DNA of 64,000 nucleotides from Sphingobacterium litopenaei (GTDB lineage Bacteria > Bacteroidota > Bacteroidia > Sphingobacteriales > Sphingobacteriaceae): contig NZ_JACOIJ010000005.1 in assembly GCF_014692495.1 (NCBI RefSeq), positions 62,001 through 126,000 of the forward strand, given 5' to 3'. Numbering within the stretch: the first letter of the stretch is position 1; each line of letters opens with the position of its first letter. This document shows, one piece after another, positions 1-9,169 of this stretch. Made by a program: the position numbers and the translations under genes. Under the pieces are notes generated by a model. It did no database searches. It was not told the DNA's origin and saw only the letters and a program-made list of their open reading frames with translations.

Positions 1-1314
1 GCTGATAATTATCAAATTCCAAGAAGCTCTTGGGATGAGTGTGTAACGTTTGTACTCGACTTAATTAACGAAGCATTAATTGATTTGCCAGTAGAACATT
101 ACCAGCAAAACACCTCTACACCTGATGGCTCTCAATTAGGACGTATAAATAAAATGGTAGCTGAGGCATTAAAATCTGAAATTACACTATTTCATGCTAG
201 TCCATTGTATAATGGGAATACAGATTTAGCCAATTGGAAAAATCTTGATGGTAAACAATTAATTAATCAATCATACGACGCTAGTAAATGGAAAGCTGCA
301 GCAACACAAGCAAAGGTTGCTATTGATTTAGCATTGGCTAATGGTAAAGATTTATTTGTGAGAAATGGCAACAGTACTTTTGAAACAGGATTTCTTTCTA
401 CACGAGATTTATTCTGGGATGGTTATCAAAAAGAGGGAATATGGATAAGGCCAAGTACTCAAAGAGAACAGTGGGAGAGACATGCTTCGCCAAGGGCTGT
501 TGTAGGTACACCATATAATGGTTTAGCAGTACCACAAGAATTAGTTGATGATTTTAGAATGGCCGATGGTAGTACGATAAGTCAGAGTGCAACTTATAAT
601 GAAAACACATACGTAAATGCAAATACAGATTATTACGTATCTGGCACAAATACAATGTACACCAATAGGGAGCCTCGCTTTTATGCATATATTACCTTCA
701 ATGGATCCAAAATCCCAGGTGTTGCAAAATCTGGTATGAATCGCGTAGAATATTATTCAACAGGAAATTCAGGAAAAAATGGCGCTCCTCGTGACTGGCC
801 AAAGACTGGTTACACTGCTAGAAAAAATATTCATCCAGGATATGGATTTAATCCATCTACTACTACAAATAGGGTTGCTATGTTAATCAGACTATCTGAG
901 CTTTACTTAAATTATGCGGAAGCATTGAATGAGGCAGAGCCAAATAATCCAGATATATTAATTTACCTTAATAAGATACGTAACCGAGCAGGATTACCGT
1001 CTTTAGCCTCTGGTTTATCTCAAGCTCAGATGCGCGAGCACATAAGAATGGAGCGTCGTATCGAATTATGTTTTGAGGGTAAGAGATATTTTGATGTTAG
1101 GCGATGGAAAGTAGCAGATCAAGAGGGGTATTATCAAGGAGGAATCATTACTGGAATGGACATGTCAAAAGGGACACATCTAAGCGATCCAGCATTTCAT
1201 CAACGTGTCGTGGCTGTAGAAAGAGCAGACTGGAACGATAAGAATTATTTTATGCCTTGGCATCAAATGGAAATTGATCGAAACAAAGCTTTAGTCCAAA
1301 TTCCTGGTTATTAA
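1..1314 (+). CDS. SusD/RagB family glycan-binding lipoprotein, 5' truncated by window edge
   Basis: The reading frame is open from the first base, so the signal peptide and N-terminal TPR half lie outside the window; an apparent TTG start at 85 is only an artefact of the cut. The visible 437 residues are the C-terminal part of a SusD/RagB outer-membrane lipoprotein that docks on a SusC porin and binds glycan. Diagnostic segments are RLSELYLNYAEALNEA, YLNKIRNRAGLPSL and the RMERRIELCFEGKRYFDVRRW block, followed by the usual C-terminal FMPWHQMEIDRNKAL segment. It is followed after 10 nt by a DUF1735-type lipoprotein, the usual layout at the end of a susCD operon. The substrate cannot be read from this fragment; proximity to the pectin locus is suggestive only. 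Confidence 0.9.
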   Translation, partial: ADNYQIPRSSWDECVTFVLDLINEALIDLPVEHYQQNTSTPDGSQLGRINKMVAEALKSEITLFHASPLYNGNTDLANWKNLDGKQLINQSYDASKWKAAATQAKVAIDLALANGKDLFVRNGNSTFETGFLSTRDLFWDGYQKEGIWIRPSTQREQWERHASPRAVVGTPYNGLAVPQELVDDFRMADGSTISQSATYNENTYVNANTDYYVSGTNTMYTNREPRFYAYITFNGSKIPGVAKSGMNRVEYYSTGNSGKNGAPRDWPKTGYTARKNIHPGYGFNPSTTTNRVAMLIRLSELYLNYAEALNEAEPNNPDILIYLNKIRNRAGLPSLASGLSQAQMREHIRMERRIELCFEGKRYFDVRRWKVADQEGYYQGGIITGMDMSKGTHLSDPAFHQRVVAVERADWNDKNYFMPWHQMEIDRNKALVQIPGY

Positions 1315-1324
1315 TTTAAAAATC

Positions 1325-2284
1325 ATGAAAAAAATAAATATATCATTACTTATCATCTATGTAAGTTTCACCGCTTTGTTTTCGTGCAAAGAAAGCGTTC
1401 CAACATATGAACAATTAAATGATACGCGTGAGCAAGCATGGTTAAGTGTACAGAAGGCAGCAAACGGTCAACAAGATTTAATTTTGTTTCCTCAAGTTGA
1501 GGAACGAAAAGATGTATTCAGAGTAAATTATGGTGGTGTCGGATATCCTGCTGAAGATTTGAAGATTACAATTTCACAAGATCAAAAAGCATTAGATAGC
1601 TTAAATAAAATTAGACAAAACAGAGGTTTACAACCACTACTCCCTTTTCCTGCTGATGCGTTTTCGCTTGACATATCCAGCACAGATATTAAGTCAGGAA
1701 CGACCAGCTCTGAATTTATAACTTTAACGTATAAACCTGAAAAGTTTGACCTAACAAAGGAATATATGCTTGCTCTCACAGCGAGTAATAGTCAAGGTTA
1801 TAAATTTAGGGAGGGCAATAGCACTATTTTTTATTATGCAGCAGTTGTTGAAAGACTAAAACCTAAAACTAAGTGGACTGCCAAGGTTTCAACAATTCAC
1901 ACAGGAGAATCAATTGGTATACCTGGTGCAATAATAGACGGCAATATAAATACGTTTTGGCATACTCCATATGGTGGTGGTTCACCAAATTATCCACATT
2001 GGGCTGAGATTGACTTTGGGGAAGAAGTATATGCTACTAAAATAGGAATTACCAAAAGGCAAGCGAATTCCACAGGATTTAAAACTTTTGATATCTTAGG
2101 AAGTCAAGATGGTACGACTTGGATTACATTAGCTACCAATCAAGTTATGCAACAGTTCAATGACGAAATGCAAATATTCGAAATTACACCTCAATATTTG
2201 AAAAAAATCAAACTTGATCTAAAAGATTCATTTGGTGGCGAAAATTACACGCATTTAGCAGAAGTTGATGTGATAGGGTATTAA
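1325..2284 (+). CDS. surface lipoprotein with DUF1735-like domain and C-terminal F5/8 type C (discoidin) domain
   Basis: The 319-residue protein starts with a lipoprotein signal (hydrophobic stretch then ALFSC, lipidated Cys about residue 21). The middle part resembles the DUF1735/BT_3987-like N-terminal domain found in proteins that accompany SusD. Residues from about 185 to the end form an F5/8 type C fold: the segments GAIIDGNINTFWHTPY, AEIDFGEEVYATKIGI and FDILGSQDGTTWITLA are typical of carbohydrate-binding discoidin modules. It is probably a surface glycan-binding protein in the SusE/F position of the operon whose SusD precedes it by 10 nt. A strong hairpin follows the stop, so it is the last gene. 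There is no catalytic motif. Confidence 0.8.
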   Translation: MKKINISLLIIYVSFTALFSCKESVPTYEQLNDTREQAWLSVQKAANGQQDLILFPQVEERKDVFRVNYGGVGYPAEDLKITISQDQKALDSLNKIRQNRGLQPLLPFPADAFSLDISSTDIKSGTTSSEFITLTYKPEKFDLTKEYMLALTASNSQGYKFREGNSTIFYYAAVVERLKPKTKWTAKVSTIHTGESIGIPGAIIDGNINTFWHTPYGGGSPNYPHWAEIDFGEEVYATKIGITKRQANSTGFKTFDILGSQDGTTWITLATNQVMQQFNDEMQIFEITPQYLKKIKLDLKDSFGGENYTHLAEVDVIGY

Positions 2285-2307
2285 TTTAAATAAAAATAAC
2301 GCATTTT

Positions 2308-2345
2308 AGAGAGGTTAGAAAAATTGATTTCAACCTCTCTATTTA
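2308..2345 (+). terminator. intrinsic terminator of the SusD/DUF1735 operon
   Basis: Perfect 9-bp arms AGAGAGGTT (2308-2316) and AACCTCTCT (2332-2340) with a 15-nt A/T-rich loop, followed by an AT-rich tract, 24 nt after the upstream stop codon. Confidence 0.75.
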
Positions 2346-2431
2346 TCTATAATCAATTGAAATTATATAATTGATTATATCTAAAAATCCAGAATATTTT
2401 CTTTTTATAAGGGTTTAAAAAGTAAGATAAC

Positions 2432-2456
2432 AAAAAGGCACACGCTAACGTGTGCC
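2432..2456 (-). terminator. intrinsic terminator of the LacI-type regulator gene
   Basis: GC-rich 8-bp stem GGCACACG (2437-2444) and CGTGTGCC (2449-2456) with a CTAA loop. On the minus strand the stem runs into five T (2432-2436), so it terminates leftward transcription from the regulator that ends at 2514. Confidence 0.8.
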
Positions 2457-2513
2457 CATTCCCATATTTTAAGTTTCTTTATAACATTCCATAACAATCA
2501 ATATTAATGCCAA

Positions 2514-3521
2514 TTATTTGCTGGCCATCTCTATCGGAAGCATAATGGTTTCATATTCTTCCATGGGATACTTTGCTTCAATCTGTGCAATAAGCAATTT
2601 AGCAGCTTTTTCGCCCATCTCTATTGCAGGTTGTTTTATAGCTGTAATAGGTGGATTAAAAATTTCGAATACTTTAGAATTTGTAAACCCTACGATTCGA
2701 TGCGTTTTATTTTCTAAATCACCCAATCTATTTAATGCTTGTAAATATCCTGTAGTTAGCCTATCACCAGAAATAAAAATACCGTCATAACCATAGGACT
2801 CAAGTTCTTGCACAGCTCTCTCCATCTCACCTGCATCTGCTCCACCATGCGGACAATACCTCACAGCCTCCTCTTCAAAAGGAAAACCATTGGCTTTTAG
2901 TCCTTTTTTGAAACCATCTAGTCGTTCTCTATTGGTTGAAAGATTATGATTCCCTGTGATATGCGCTATTCTTCTGCACCCCTTTCTTACTAGATATTCT
3001 ACAGCTTCTACACCGCCTTTTTTATTGTCAGCAATGACTTTATGCGCATCAAAAGTTTCCGGTACACGATCAAAAAAAACTAAAGGAAATCCACTTTTAA
3101 CTAAATCTTCCAAATATTCAGTTTCATTTGATTCTGCAGAAAGCGTCATCAATAAACCATCAATGGAACGTTTGAATAAATGTTCAACCAACAGTTTTTC
3201 GCGCTTATTATTCTCATGTGATTGTGTAATTACAACCTGATAGTTTCTATCATATGCCACAGATTCAATACCTTCAATTACTTGAGAAAAAAAATTGTTG
3301 GAGATTTCGCTAACAATTACACCAATAGTATTACTTCGTCTTTCTTTTAGACTACGTGCAATGGGATTTACTTGAAAGTTTATCTTTTGCGCATAGGACA
3401 GCACCTTTTTCTTCGTCTCTTCACTAATTTCATAACTATCTCTTAACGCTCTAGAAACGGTAGAAGTAGATAAATTAAGCGCTTTAGCAATATCTTTTAA
3501 GGTATATTTTTGGAAAGACAT
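2514..3521 (-). CDS. LacI family transcriptional regulator
   Basis: The 335-residue protein is a full-length LacI/GalR regulator: an N-terminal helix-turn-helix (TLKDIAKALNLSTSTVSRAL) with hinge helix, then a periplasmic-binding-like effector domain (TIGVIVSEISNNFFSQVIEG; later FDRVPETFDAHKVIADN). I chose the ATG at 3521 because the HTH begins right after it; the 19 residues gained by extending upstream are not LacI-like and overlap a perfect inverted repeat. It is the last gene on the minus strand after uxaC, 132 nt downstream. By position, and because two LacI-like operators flank pectin genes, it is likely the repressor of the pectin/hexuronate genes; the effector is not known and could be a hexuronate or KDG. 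That assignment is inference. Confidence 0.9.
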   Translation of the reverse strand: MSFQKYTLKDIAKALNLSTSTVSRALRDSYEISEETKKKVLSYAQKINFQVNPIARSLKERRSNTIGVIVSEISNNFFSQVIEGIESVAYDRNYQVVITQSHENNKREKLLVEHLFKRSIDGLLMTLSAESNETEYLEDLVKSGFPLVFFDRVPETFDAHKVIADNKKGGVEAVEYLVRKGCRRIAHITGNHNLSTNRERLDGFKKGLKANGFPFEEEAVRYCPHGGADAGEMERAVQELESYGYDGIFISGDRLTTGYLQALNRLGDLENKTHRIVGFTNSKVFEIFNPPITAIKQPAIEMGEKAAKLLIAQIEAKYPMEEYETIMLPIEMASK

Positions 3522-3530
3522 AATAAGGTA

Positions 3531-3552
3531 ATTTAGGTAAGTATACCTAAAT
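3531..3552. promoter_or_regulatory. perfect inverted repeat just upstream of the LacI gene, possible autoregulatory operator
   Basis: Arms ATTTAGGTA (3531-3539) and TACCTAAAT (3544-3552) are exact reverse complements with a 4-nt spacer, 10 nt upstream of the regulator start. It differs in sequence from the AACG-type operators seen at 13652 and 24206, so it may bind another protein or act as an mRNA 5' hairpin. Confidence 0.5.
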
Positions 3553-3653
3553 TTTTTGAAAAGTAAAAGCAGGCGCAATGAATTAGATTCGTCACACCTA
3601 CCCCATTTAATGTAACTCTCTATTACTAAATCGTATTATTCCGTATCGAAAAA

Positions 3654-5054
3654 TTAAAATTTAAAATATTCTTTCGCATTATAATAGCTAATATCCTTGA
3701 CCAACTTACCAATCCACTCGATGTCGTTAGGAAGCTCTCCATTTTCAATATCTTGACCGAAAATATCGCATAATAAACGTCTAAAGTACTCATGTCTAGG
3801 AAAAGATAGGAATGAGCGAGAATCTGTCAGCATACCTACCATACGGCTCAAAAGCCCCATATTTGAGAGCGTATTGATTTGTTTGGTCATCCCGTCTTTT
3901 TGATCCAAAAACCACCAAGCAGAACCGAATTGCACTTTACCAGCAACTGAACCGTCATTGAAATTGCCTATCATGGTGGCCATTAATTCATTATCTGCAG
4001 GATTTAGGTTGTACAAAATAGTCTTTGAAAGTTTATCTTGGTTGTCTAGTCTATTCAAAAATTTGGACAACGCCCTTGCTTGACTAAAATCGCCTATAGA
4101 ATCATAACCTGTATCTGGACCATTTACACGAAGCATACGCGCATTATTATTACGTAATGCACCTAAATGATATTGCTGTACCCAACCTTTTTCATGATCC
4201 CAATGCGCAAAATAAACAAGCATTGCGGATTTGAATTTTAGGTTCTCTAGGTAAGTAATTTCTTGATTTAATCTTATTTTATTGAAAATTTGCGCAATTT
4301 CTTCTTCTGTATAATCTTCAGCATAAATTTGTTCGAGTCCGTGATCCGAAACTGAACAGCCATTTGCTGCAAAGAAATCATGTCTTGATTTCAAAGCATC
4401 CAAATATTCTTGTAGGGTGCCTATAGATTTTTTTACAACCTGCTCCAATTGATTGATATAACCATTTAATGCCAGAACATCATCCGAATTCATCGCTTTA
4501 TCCGGACGAAATGCAGGAAGCATTTTGAATGTTTCGTTCTGTTGAGCAAATTGCTGATGATATTCTAAACTATCGATTGGGTCGTCTGTAGTACAAACAA
4601 CCTCCACATTCATCATCTTCAATAATCCACGTACCGAATAATTTGGAGTTGCTAATTTTTCTTTGGTCTTCTCCCAAATACTTTCTGCTGTCTTAGGACC
4701 TAATAAATCTTCAATTCCAAAATAACGTTGCAATTCCAGATGTGTCCAATGATACAATGGATTACGCATGGTATAAGGAACGGTTTCAGCCCATTTCAAG
4801 AATTTATCTTTATCTGAGGCATCACCTGTAATATACTTTTCATTCACACCATTGGTACGCATAGCGCGCCATTTGTAGTGATCGCCATTCAACCATACCT
4901 GTGTAATATTTTCAAATTGCGTATTATTGGCAATTTGCTCAGGAATCAAATGGTTGTGATAATCAATAATTGGCATCGCTTTCGAGTAATTGTGATATAA
5001 CTCTTGGGCGGTGCGAGTTTGAAGCAGAAAATTATCGTCTAAAAAATTTTTCAT
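3654..5054 (-). CDS. uxaC: uronate isomerase (glucuronate/galacturonate isomerase)
   Basis: The 466-residue protein has the normal family length. It converts D-galacturonate to D-tagaturonate (and D-glucuronate to D-fructuronate) in the cytosol. The amidohydrolase-type metal motif HNH is visible in PIIDYHNHL (His33, His35), and the segments TTDDPIDSLEYH, FRPDKAM, LVYFAHWDHEKGW and the C-terminal FPRHEYFRRLLCDIFG are characteristic of UxaC. No signal peptide. It is the last gene of the six-gene minus-strand operon, 14 nt after uxaA, and supplies the first of the three isomerase-pathway steps encoded here. Confidence 0.96.
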   Translation of the reverse strand: MKNFLDDNFLLQTRTAQELYHNYSKAMPIIDYHNHLIPEQIANNTQFENITQVWLNGDHYKWRAMRTNGVNEKYITGDASDKDKFLKWAETVPYTMRNPLYHWTHLELQRYFGIEDLLGPKTAESIWEKTKEKLATPNYSVRGLLKMMNVEVVCTTDDPIDSLEYHQQFAQQNETFKMLPAFRPDKAMNSDDVLALNGYINQLEQVVKKSIGTLQEYLDALKSRHDFFAANGCSVSDHGLEQIYAEDYTEEEIAQIFNKIRLNQEITYLENLKFKSAMLVYFAHWDHEKGWVQQYHLGALRNNNARMLRVNGPDTGYDSIGDFSQARALSKFLNRLDNQDKLSKTILYNLNPADNELMATMIGNFNDGSVAGKVQFGSAWWFLDQKDGMTKQINTLSNMGLLSRMVGMLTDSRSFLSFPRHEYFRRLLCDIFGQDIENGELPNDIEWIGKLVKDISYYNAKEYFKF

Positions 5055-5068
5055 AATCGTTTATAATT

Positions 5069-6718
5069 CTATAAGCTGACTCCTCGTTTCCAAGGAATAA
5101 AATCATCTTGGTTTAAAAGCACAGCTTTCGGTGTAACCTCTCCGCTAGCGGCTTTGATACAATATTCTAATATTTCTTCTCCCATCTGCTCAATGGTCTT
5201 TTCGCCATCGATAATAGGACCTGTATTGATATCTATGATATCTGCCATACGTTGTGCTAGCTCATTATTTGTTGCCACTTTTATCACTGGACAAATAGGA
5301 TTTCCTGTTGGCGTACCCAATCCTGTGGTAAACAAAATCAACGTAGCACCAGAAGCCGTTTTACCTGTAGTAGCTTCGACATCATTACCTGGTGTACATA
5401 CCAAATTCAATCCTGGCTTAGTGGCTTCCTCTGTATAATCCAGTACATCCACTACAGGAGAGGTTCCTCCTTTTTTGGCTGCACCACTACTTTTAATAGC
5501 GTCCGTAATCAAGCCATCTCTGATATTTCCAGGAGAAGGATTCATATGAAATCCTGAACCCACTCGCTCTGCAGAATCGCTATAAGCGCGCATAAGCTTA
5601 ATGAATTTATGCGCAGCCTCTGGCTGGATAGTACGGTCAATTAGGTTTTGTTCCGCACTACATAGCTCCGGAAATTCAGCTAATAATACTTTCCCTCCCA
5701 AAGCCACCAACAGATCAGAAGTATAACCTACTGCTGGGTTAGCCGAAATACCACTAAACCCATCACTTCCACCACACTTTACACCTAAAGTTAACTTACT
5801 CAAAGGAACTTCTTGGCGAGTGAATTGGTTAATATAAGTTAAACCTTCAAAAGTTTGTCTGATAGCTTGCTTCACCATATCCTGCTCGCTAATAGATTTT
5901 TGTTGCTCGAAAGTATATAACGGTTTATTAAAGTTAGGATTTCTTTGTTTAATCTCATCCACTAATTCTTGAAGCTGCAGATTTTGACAACCTAGACTCA
6001 AAATAGTGATTCCAGCAACGTTAGGATGATCAGCATAGGCAGCTAATAATTTACCAAGCACCGCAGCATCTTGACGAATACCACCGCAACCACCTTGATG
6101 ATTTAAGAATTTAATACCATCGACATTTTCAAATACACGATTTTTTTTATTTACTGCAAAACTTATATCTAAAGTTTCAAAATCTCTTATATCCTTTCCT
6201 TCATTATAAGCTTCCAACAATCCTTGCGTGAAAAGTTTATATTTATCCGTCACCGAATACCCCAGTACATCATATAACGCCTCTTTGATCACATCTAAAT
6301 TCCGATTTTCACAAAATACCGTTGGAATAAATAGCCAATAATTTGCTGTCCCAACACGTCCATCTTCTCGCACATAACCTTTAAACGTACGATTAGCAAA
6401 TCTGGAAACGTCTGGAGCGTTCCATTCTCCTTGATTGTAAGGTCTAAATTCATAAGGCTCAACGGCATGTTTGGTGTTTTCTACAGACATACGCATACCC
6501 TGCAAAACAGGGAACTGAATTTTACCAACCAATACACCATACATTTTCACTTCATCCTGAGGTTGCATATCCTGCATAAAGAACTTGTGTTTTGCTGGTA
6601 TTTCTTCCTTTAGCACATATTCTGTACCTTCAAAGAATACACTTTCTCCAGCAGCCAAATCCTTTAGCGCCACCAACACATTATCATCCGAATGAATACG
6701 TAATACTTTTGATTTCAT
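5069..6718 (-). CDS. uxaA: altronate dehydratase
   Basis: The 549-residue enzyme dehydrates D-altronate to 2-keto-3-deoxygluconate. The N-terminal 90 or so residues form the SAF-like domain (MKSKVLRIHSDDNVLVALKD), and the rest is the UxaA/GarD catalytic part with FLNHQGGCGG, GCQNLQ, LGVKCGGSDGFSGISANPA, and TGLGTPTGNPICPVIKVATN; the cysteines in GGCGG, GCQN and KCGGSD are the likely metal ligands. It is a single-chain form, not split into two subunits. Its ATG directly abuts the stop of uxaB (TAAATG), so translation is probably coupled; uxaC follows after 14 nt. Confidence 0.95.
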   Translation of the reverse strand: MKSKVLRIHSDDNVLVALKDLAAGESVFFEGTEYVLKEEIPAKHKFFMQDMQPQDEVKMYGVLVGKIQFPVLQGMRMSVENTKHAVEPYEFRPYNQGEWNAPDVSRFANRTFKGYVREDGRVGTANYWLFIPTVFCENRNLDVIKEALYDVLGYSVTDKYKLFTQGLLEAYNEGKDIRDFETLDISFAVNKKNRVFENVDGIKFLNHQGGCGGIRQDAAVLGKLLAAYADHPNVAGITILSLGCQNLQLQELVDEIKQRNPNFNKPLYTFEQQKSISEQDMVKQAIRQTFEGLTYINQFTRQEVPLSKLTLGVKCGGSDGFSGISANPAVGYTSDLLVALGGKVLLAEFPELCSAEQNLIDRTIQPEAAHKFIKLMRAYSDSAERVGSGFHMNPSPGNIRDGLITDAIKSSGAAKKGGTSPVVDVLDYTEEATKPGLNLVCTPGNDVEATTGKTASGATLILFTTGLGTPTGNPICPVIKVATNNELAQRMADIIDINTGPIIDGEKTIEQMGEEILEYCIKAASGEVTPKAVLLNQDDFIPWKRGVSL

Positions 6719-8125
6719 TTATAAATTCACTGCTATTGCTTTTAAAATTCCCCTATCGGCTATTTGTTCTAAATTTTTATTAATGCTTTCCACAAAATCT
6801 GGATAAGCATTCAAATCTTCACCCCAAATTGATTGATCATTAATCAATTCATCAACTGATTTATTTTCATTTTGCGCCTGCATTTTCAAAAATGCCGCAA
6901 TGCCTAAAGCCATGTATTTAGGCGTTTCTGTGTGCTTTGCATACCACTTACTTAATAATGGAACACAACGCATAGCTACTTTCGAGGGATAATTCATCGC
7001 AATAGCTGACCATTGGTGTTCCAAAAATGGATTGCTGAATCTATCAATCACACTATTAGAAAATGCGGTCACATCTTCTTCGGTTAGTTCTGAATCAATT
7101 ATAGAAGGTCCAATTTCTTGTGTCATCAGATTTTTCACGTAAACTGTGAAAAGATCATCCTGCATGGCTTCTTTCACTGTTTTCACGCCAGAAAGCAAGG
7201 CTGCAGCACAGCTAAATGTATGCGTAGCATTCAACAAACGAAGTTTAATTTCTTTGTATTTGTTGATTGAAGGCACAATAATCACACTTGAATCTGTCTG
7301 CGCAAAAGAAAGTTTGGATTTGACACGATCCGAATCCGATTCAATCGCCCATAAGGCAAATGGTTCAGCCATAATCATGAGGTTATCTTGGTATCCTAGA
7401 TACTTTTCTACCGCTTCGTGCTCCACTGTAGGCAACTTTCCTGGCACAATACGGTCTACTAAGGTGCTACAGAAATCATTCGCGACTAGCAACCAATTTT
7501 TGAAATCCTCGCCTAAGTTATTTTTATCACATAAAGACAAGACAATATCTTTCAATTTTATTCCATTATCGGAAATAAGTTCCGTAGGTAAGATAACTAG
7601 ACCCTTTTCTACATCTCCATTGAAATATTGATAGCGATGATATAAGACACTTAATAATTTTCCTGGAAAGGAATTAGGTGGATTATCTCCTACTTTGTCA
7701 TCACTGCTCACAATACCTACCTCGGTAGTGTTACTAATCACAACTTCCAAGTCCGCGGATTTTGCAATTTTAATTATCTCTGACCAATCTGAGGCGGCTT
7801 CCAATACACGTGTGATGGAATTATTAACAATATATTCTTCAACCACATTGCCATTTGAAAGACCTTTTACACAAAGTGTAAAAATTCCTTTTTGTTCCAC
7901 GAAGTCTTGTATACTTCCAGAAGAAGTGGATTTGACAACCGCTACTCGGCCCTTGAAAATTCGTTGTTTGTTTGCTTTATCGATATAATAATCAGGCAAT
8001 CCTCTCAAAAGTACGCCAGTTCCAAATTGCAACACTTTCTCAGGATAGCTAAAAGATTCTGAAGTTGGCAATAAGACTTTGTCTGTTGATATCTCATGAA
8101 GTATTTCGGGAGACAAGATGTTCAT
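6719..8125 (-). CDS. uxaB: tagaturonate reductase (altronate oxidoreductase)
   Basis: The 468-residue protein belongs to the mannitol dehydrogenase-like uronate reductases and reduces D-tagaturonate to D-altronate with NADH. Supporting segments: LQFGTGVLLRGLPDYYIDKA (Rossmann start), VVKSTSSGS, VVISNTTEVGIV, LPTELISDNG, CSTLVDRIVPG, and LRLLNATHTFSCAAALL of the C-terminal domain. The fructuronate reductase UxuB is related, but the neighbouring uxaA and uxaC favour tagaturonate. It lies 16 nt after the PL10 gene and abuts uxaA, linking periplasmic pectin cleavage to cytosolic catabolism in one transcript. Confidence 0.94.
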   Translation of the reverse strand: MNILSPEILHEISTDKVLLPTSESFSYPEKVLQFGTGVLLRGLPDYYIDKANKQRIFKGRVAVVKSTSSGSIQDFVEQKGIFTLCVKGLSNGNVVEEYIVNNSITRVLEAASDWSEIIKIAKSADLEVVISNTTEVGIVSSDDKVGDNPPNSFPGKLLSVLYHRYQYFNGDVEKGLVILPTELISDNGIKLKDIVLSLCDKNNLGEDFKNWLLVANDFCSTLVDRIVPGKLPTVEHEAVEKYLGYQDNLMIMAEPFALWAIESDSDRVKSKLSFAQTDSSVIIVPSINKYKEIKLRLLNATHTFSCAAALLSGVKTVKEAMQDDLFTVYVKNLMTQEIGPSIIDSELTEEDVTAFSNSVIDRFSNPFLEHQWSAIAMNYPSKVAMRCVPLLSKWYAKHTETPKYMALGIAAFLKMQAQNENKSVDELINDQSIWGEDLNAYPDFVESINKNLEQIADRGILKAIAVNL

Positions 8126-8141
8126 ATAAAATGTAATGTTT

Positions 8142-9167
8142 TTATTTATTAGATTGAATTGATTTTAACCATTTAGGGTAATTATTTTTAATAAGATTGA
8201 GCGGCCATTCTCCAAACCATGCATATCCATTTTTACGCTCTTCGGATATTTCATCAAAATTATAATGCACCGTGTCATCACGGTCTCCAAATATGGGCTT
8301 GTTCGTCCCGATTTCATAGAAACGGCTCCAAACGACAGAACCAGCATCAGGCACTAACTTTCGCTCCATTTTACCATTAGATTTCTTAACTGTATCAAAC
8401 CTATAGCCCTCAATTTTGTTATTCTCAAACCATTTTATAGCACTTTCAATAGCTAAAATGATTTGCTGAGAGGGTTTTTCCTTCATTAGAAAACGTACAA
8501 TACCAACCGATTCACTAGAAGTGAGAGACACTGGTTCAAACTTACGAGCTTGTGCTGGTTTGAGGTTTTCATCATATTGTGCAGCCCAAATTGTAAGTTG
8601 CCCATTCGCAACGAGCTGAGCACGAAGTATGCAATCAATGCCTTTCTCAACCGCTTGTTGTGCTTTCACACGAAGATCTACGTCAATAAAATTATATAAA
8701 TCACTTTCGGAGCCTACCTCACGCAAAAGCGTAAGGACATTGATCATCGCATTATCATTGAAAGTTATTTGACTGCGATAATTGCGCGTATCAGGGAAAT
8801 ATTGCGGAAATCCGCCATTTTCATATTGCGCAGACAGCAGGTAGTTGATACCTTTTATGACTGCATCTTTGTATTGCTTTTTTGATGTTTTTTGAAAACC
8901 TTCAGCTAAGGCTTGAATTTCTCTTGTCGTGGCATGATTATCTATTGTGGCATAAATACCATCTGTTGCAATTTTTAATTTTAAACTAGAAGTAATGGGT
9001 TTGGAATAATCGACAGCAGTTCCGTCAGTATAATGTTTTGCCCACCCACCATTTGGCAATTGATACTCTAGCATTCTATCCCAAACATCACTAGGTGATG
9101 GTGGTGTTTTTTGAGCCATACAACCTGTCATCACACATACCCACAACATACTTAAAATCAACCTCAT
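8142..9167 (-). CDS. pectate lyase, polysaccharide lyase family 10
   Basis: The 341-residue protein begins with a lipoprotein signal (MRLILSMLWVCVMTGC, Cys16), so it is probably anchored in the membrane and acts in the periplasm or at the surface. It has the alpha/alpha toroid repeats of PL10: YQLPNGGWAKHYTD, AQYENGGFPQYFPDTRNYRS, ITFNDNAMINVLTLLREV, and C-terminal SRFYEIGTNKPIFGDRDDTVHY. The family cleaves polygalacturonate by beta-elimination. It sits 2 nt after the GH105 gene and 16 nt before uxaB, inside the operon. Confidence 0.92.
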   Translation of the reverse strand: MRLILSMLWVCVMTGCMAQKTPPSPSDVWDRMLEYQLPNGGWAKHYTDGTAVDYSKPITSSLKLKIATDGIYATIDNHATTREIQALAEGFQKTSKKQYKDAVIKGINYLLSAQYENGGFPQYFPDTRNYRSQITFNDNAMINVLTLLREVGSESDLYNFIDVDLRVKAQQAVEKGIDCILRAQLVANGQLTIWAAQYDENLKPAQARKFEPVSLTSSESVGIVRFLMKEKPSQQIILAIESAIKWFENNKIEGYRFDTVKKSNGKMERKLVPDAGSVVWSRFYEIGTNKPIFGDRDDTVHYNFDEISEERKNGYAWFGEWPLNLIKNNYPKWLKSIQSNK

Positions 9168-9169
9168 AT

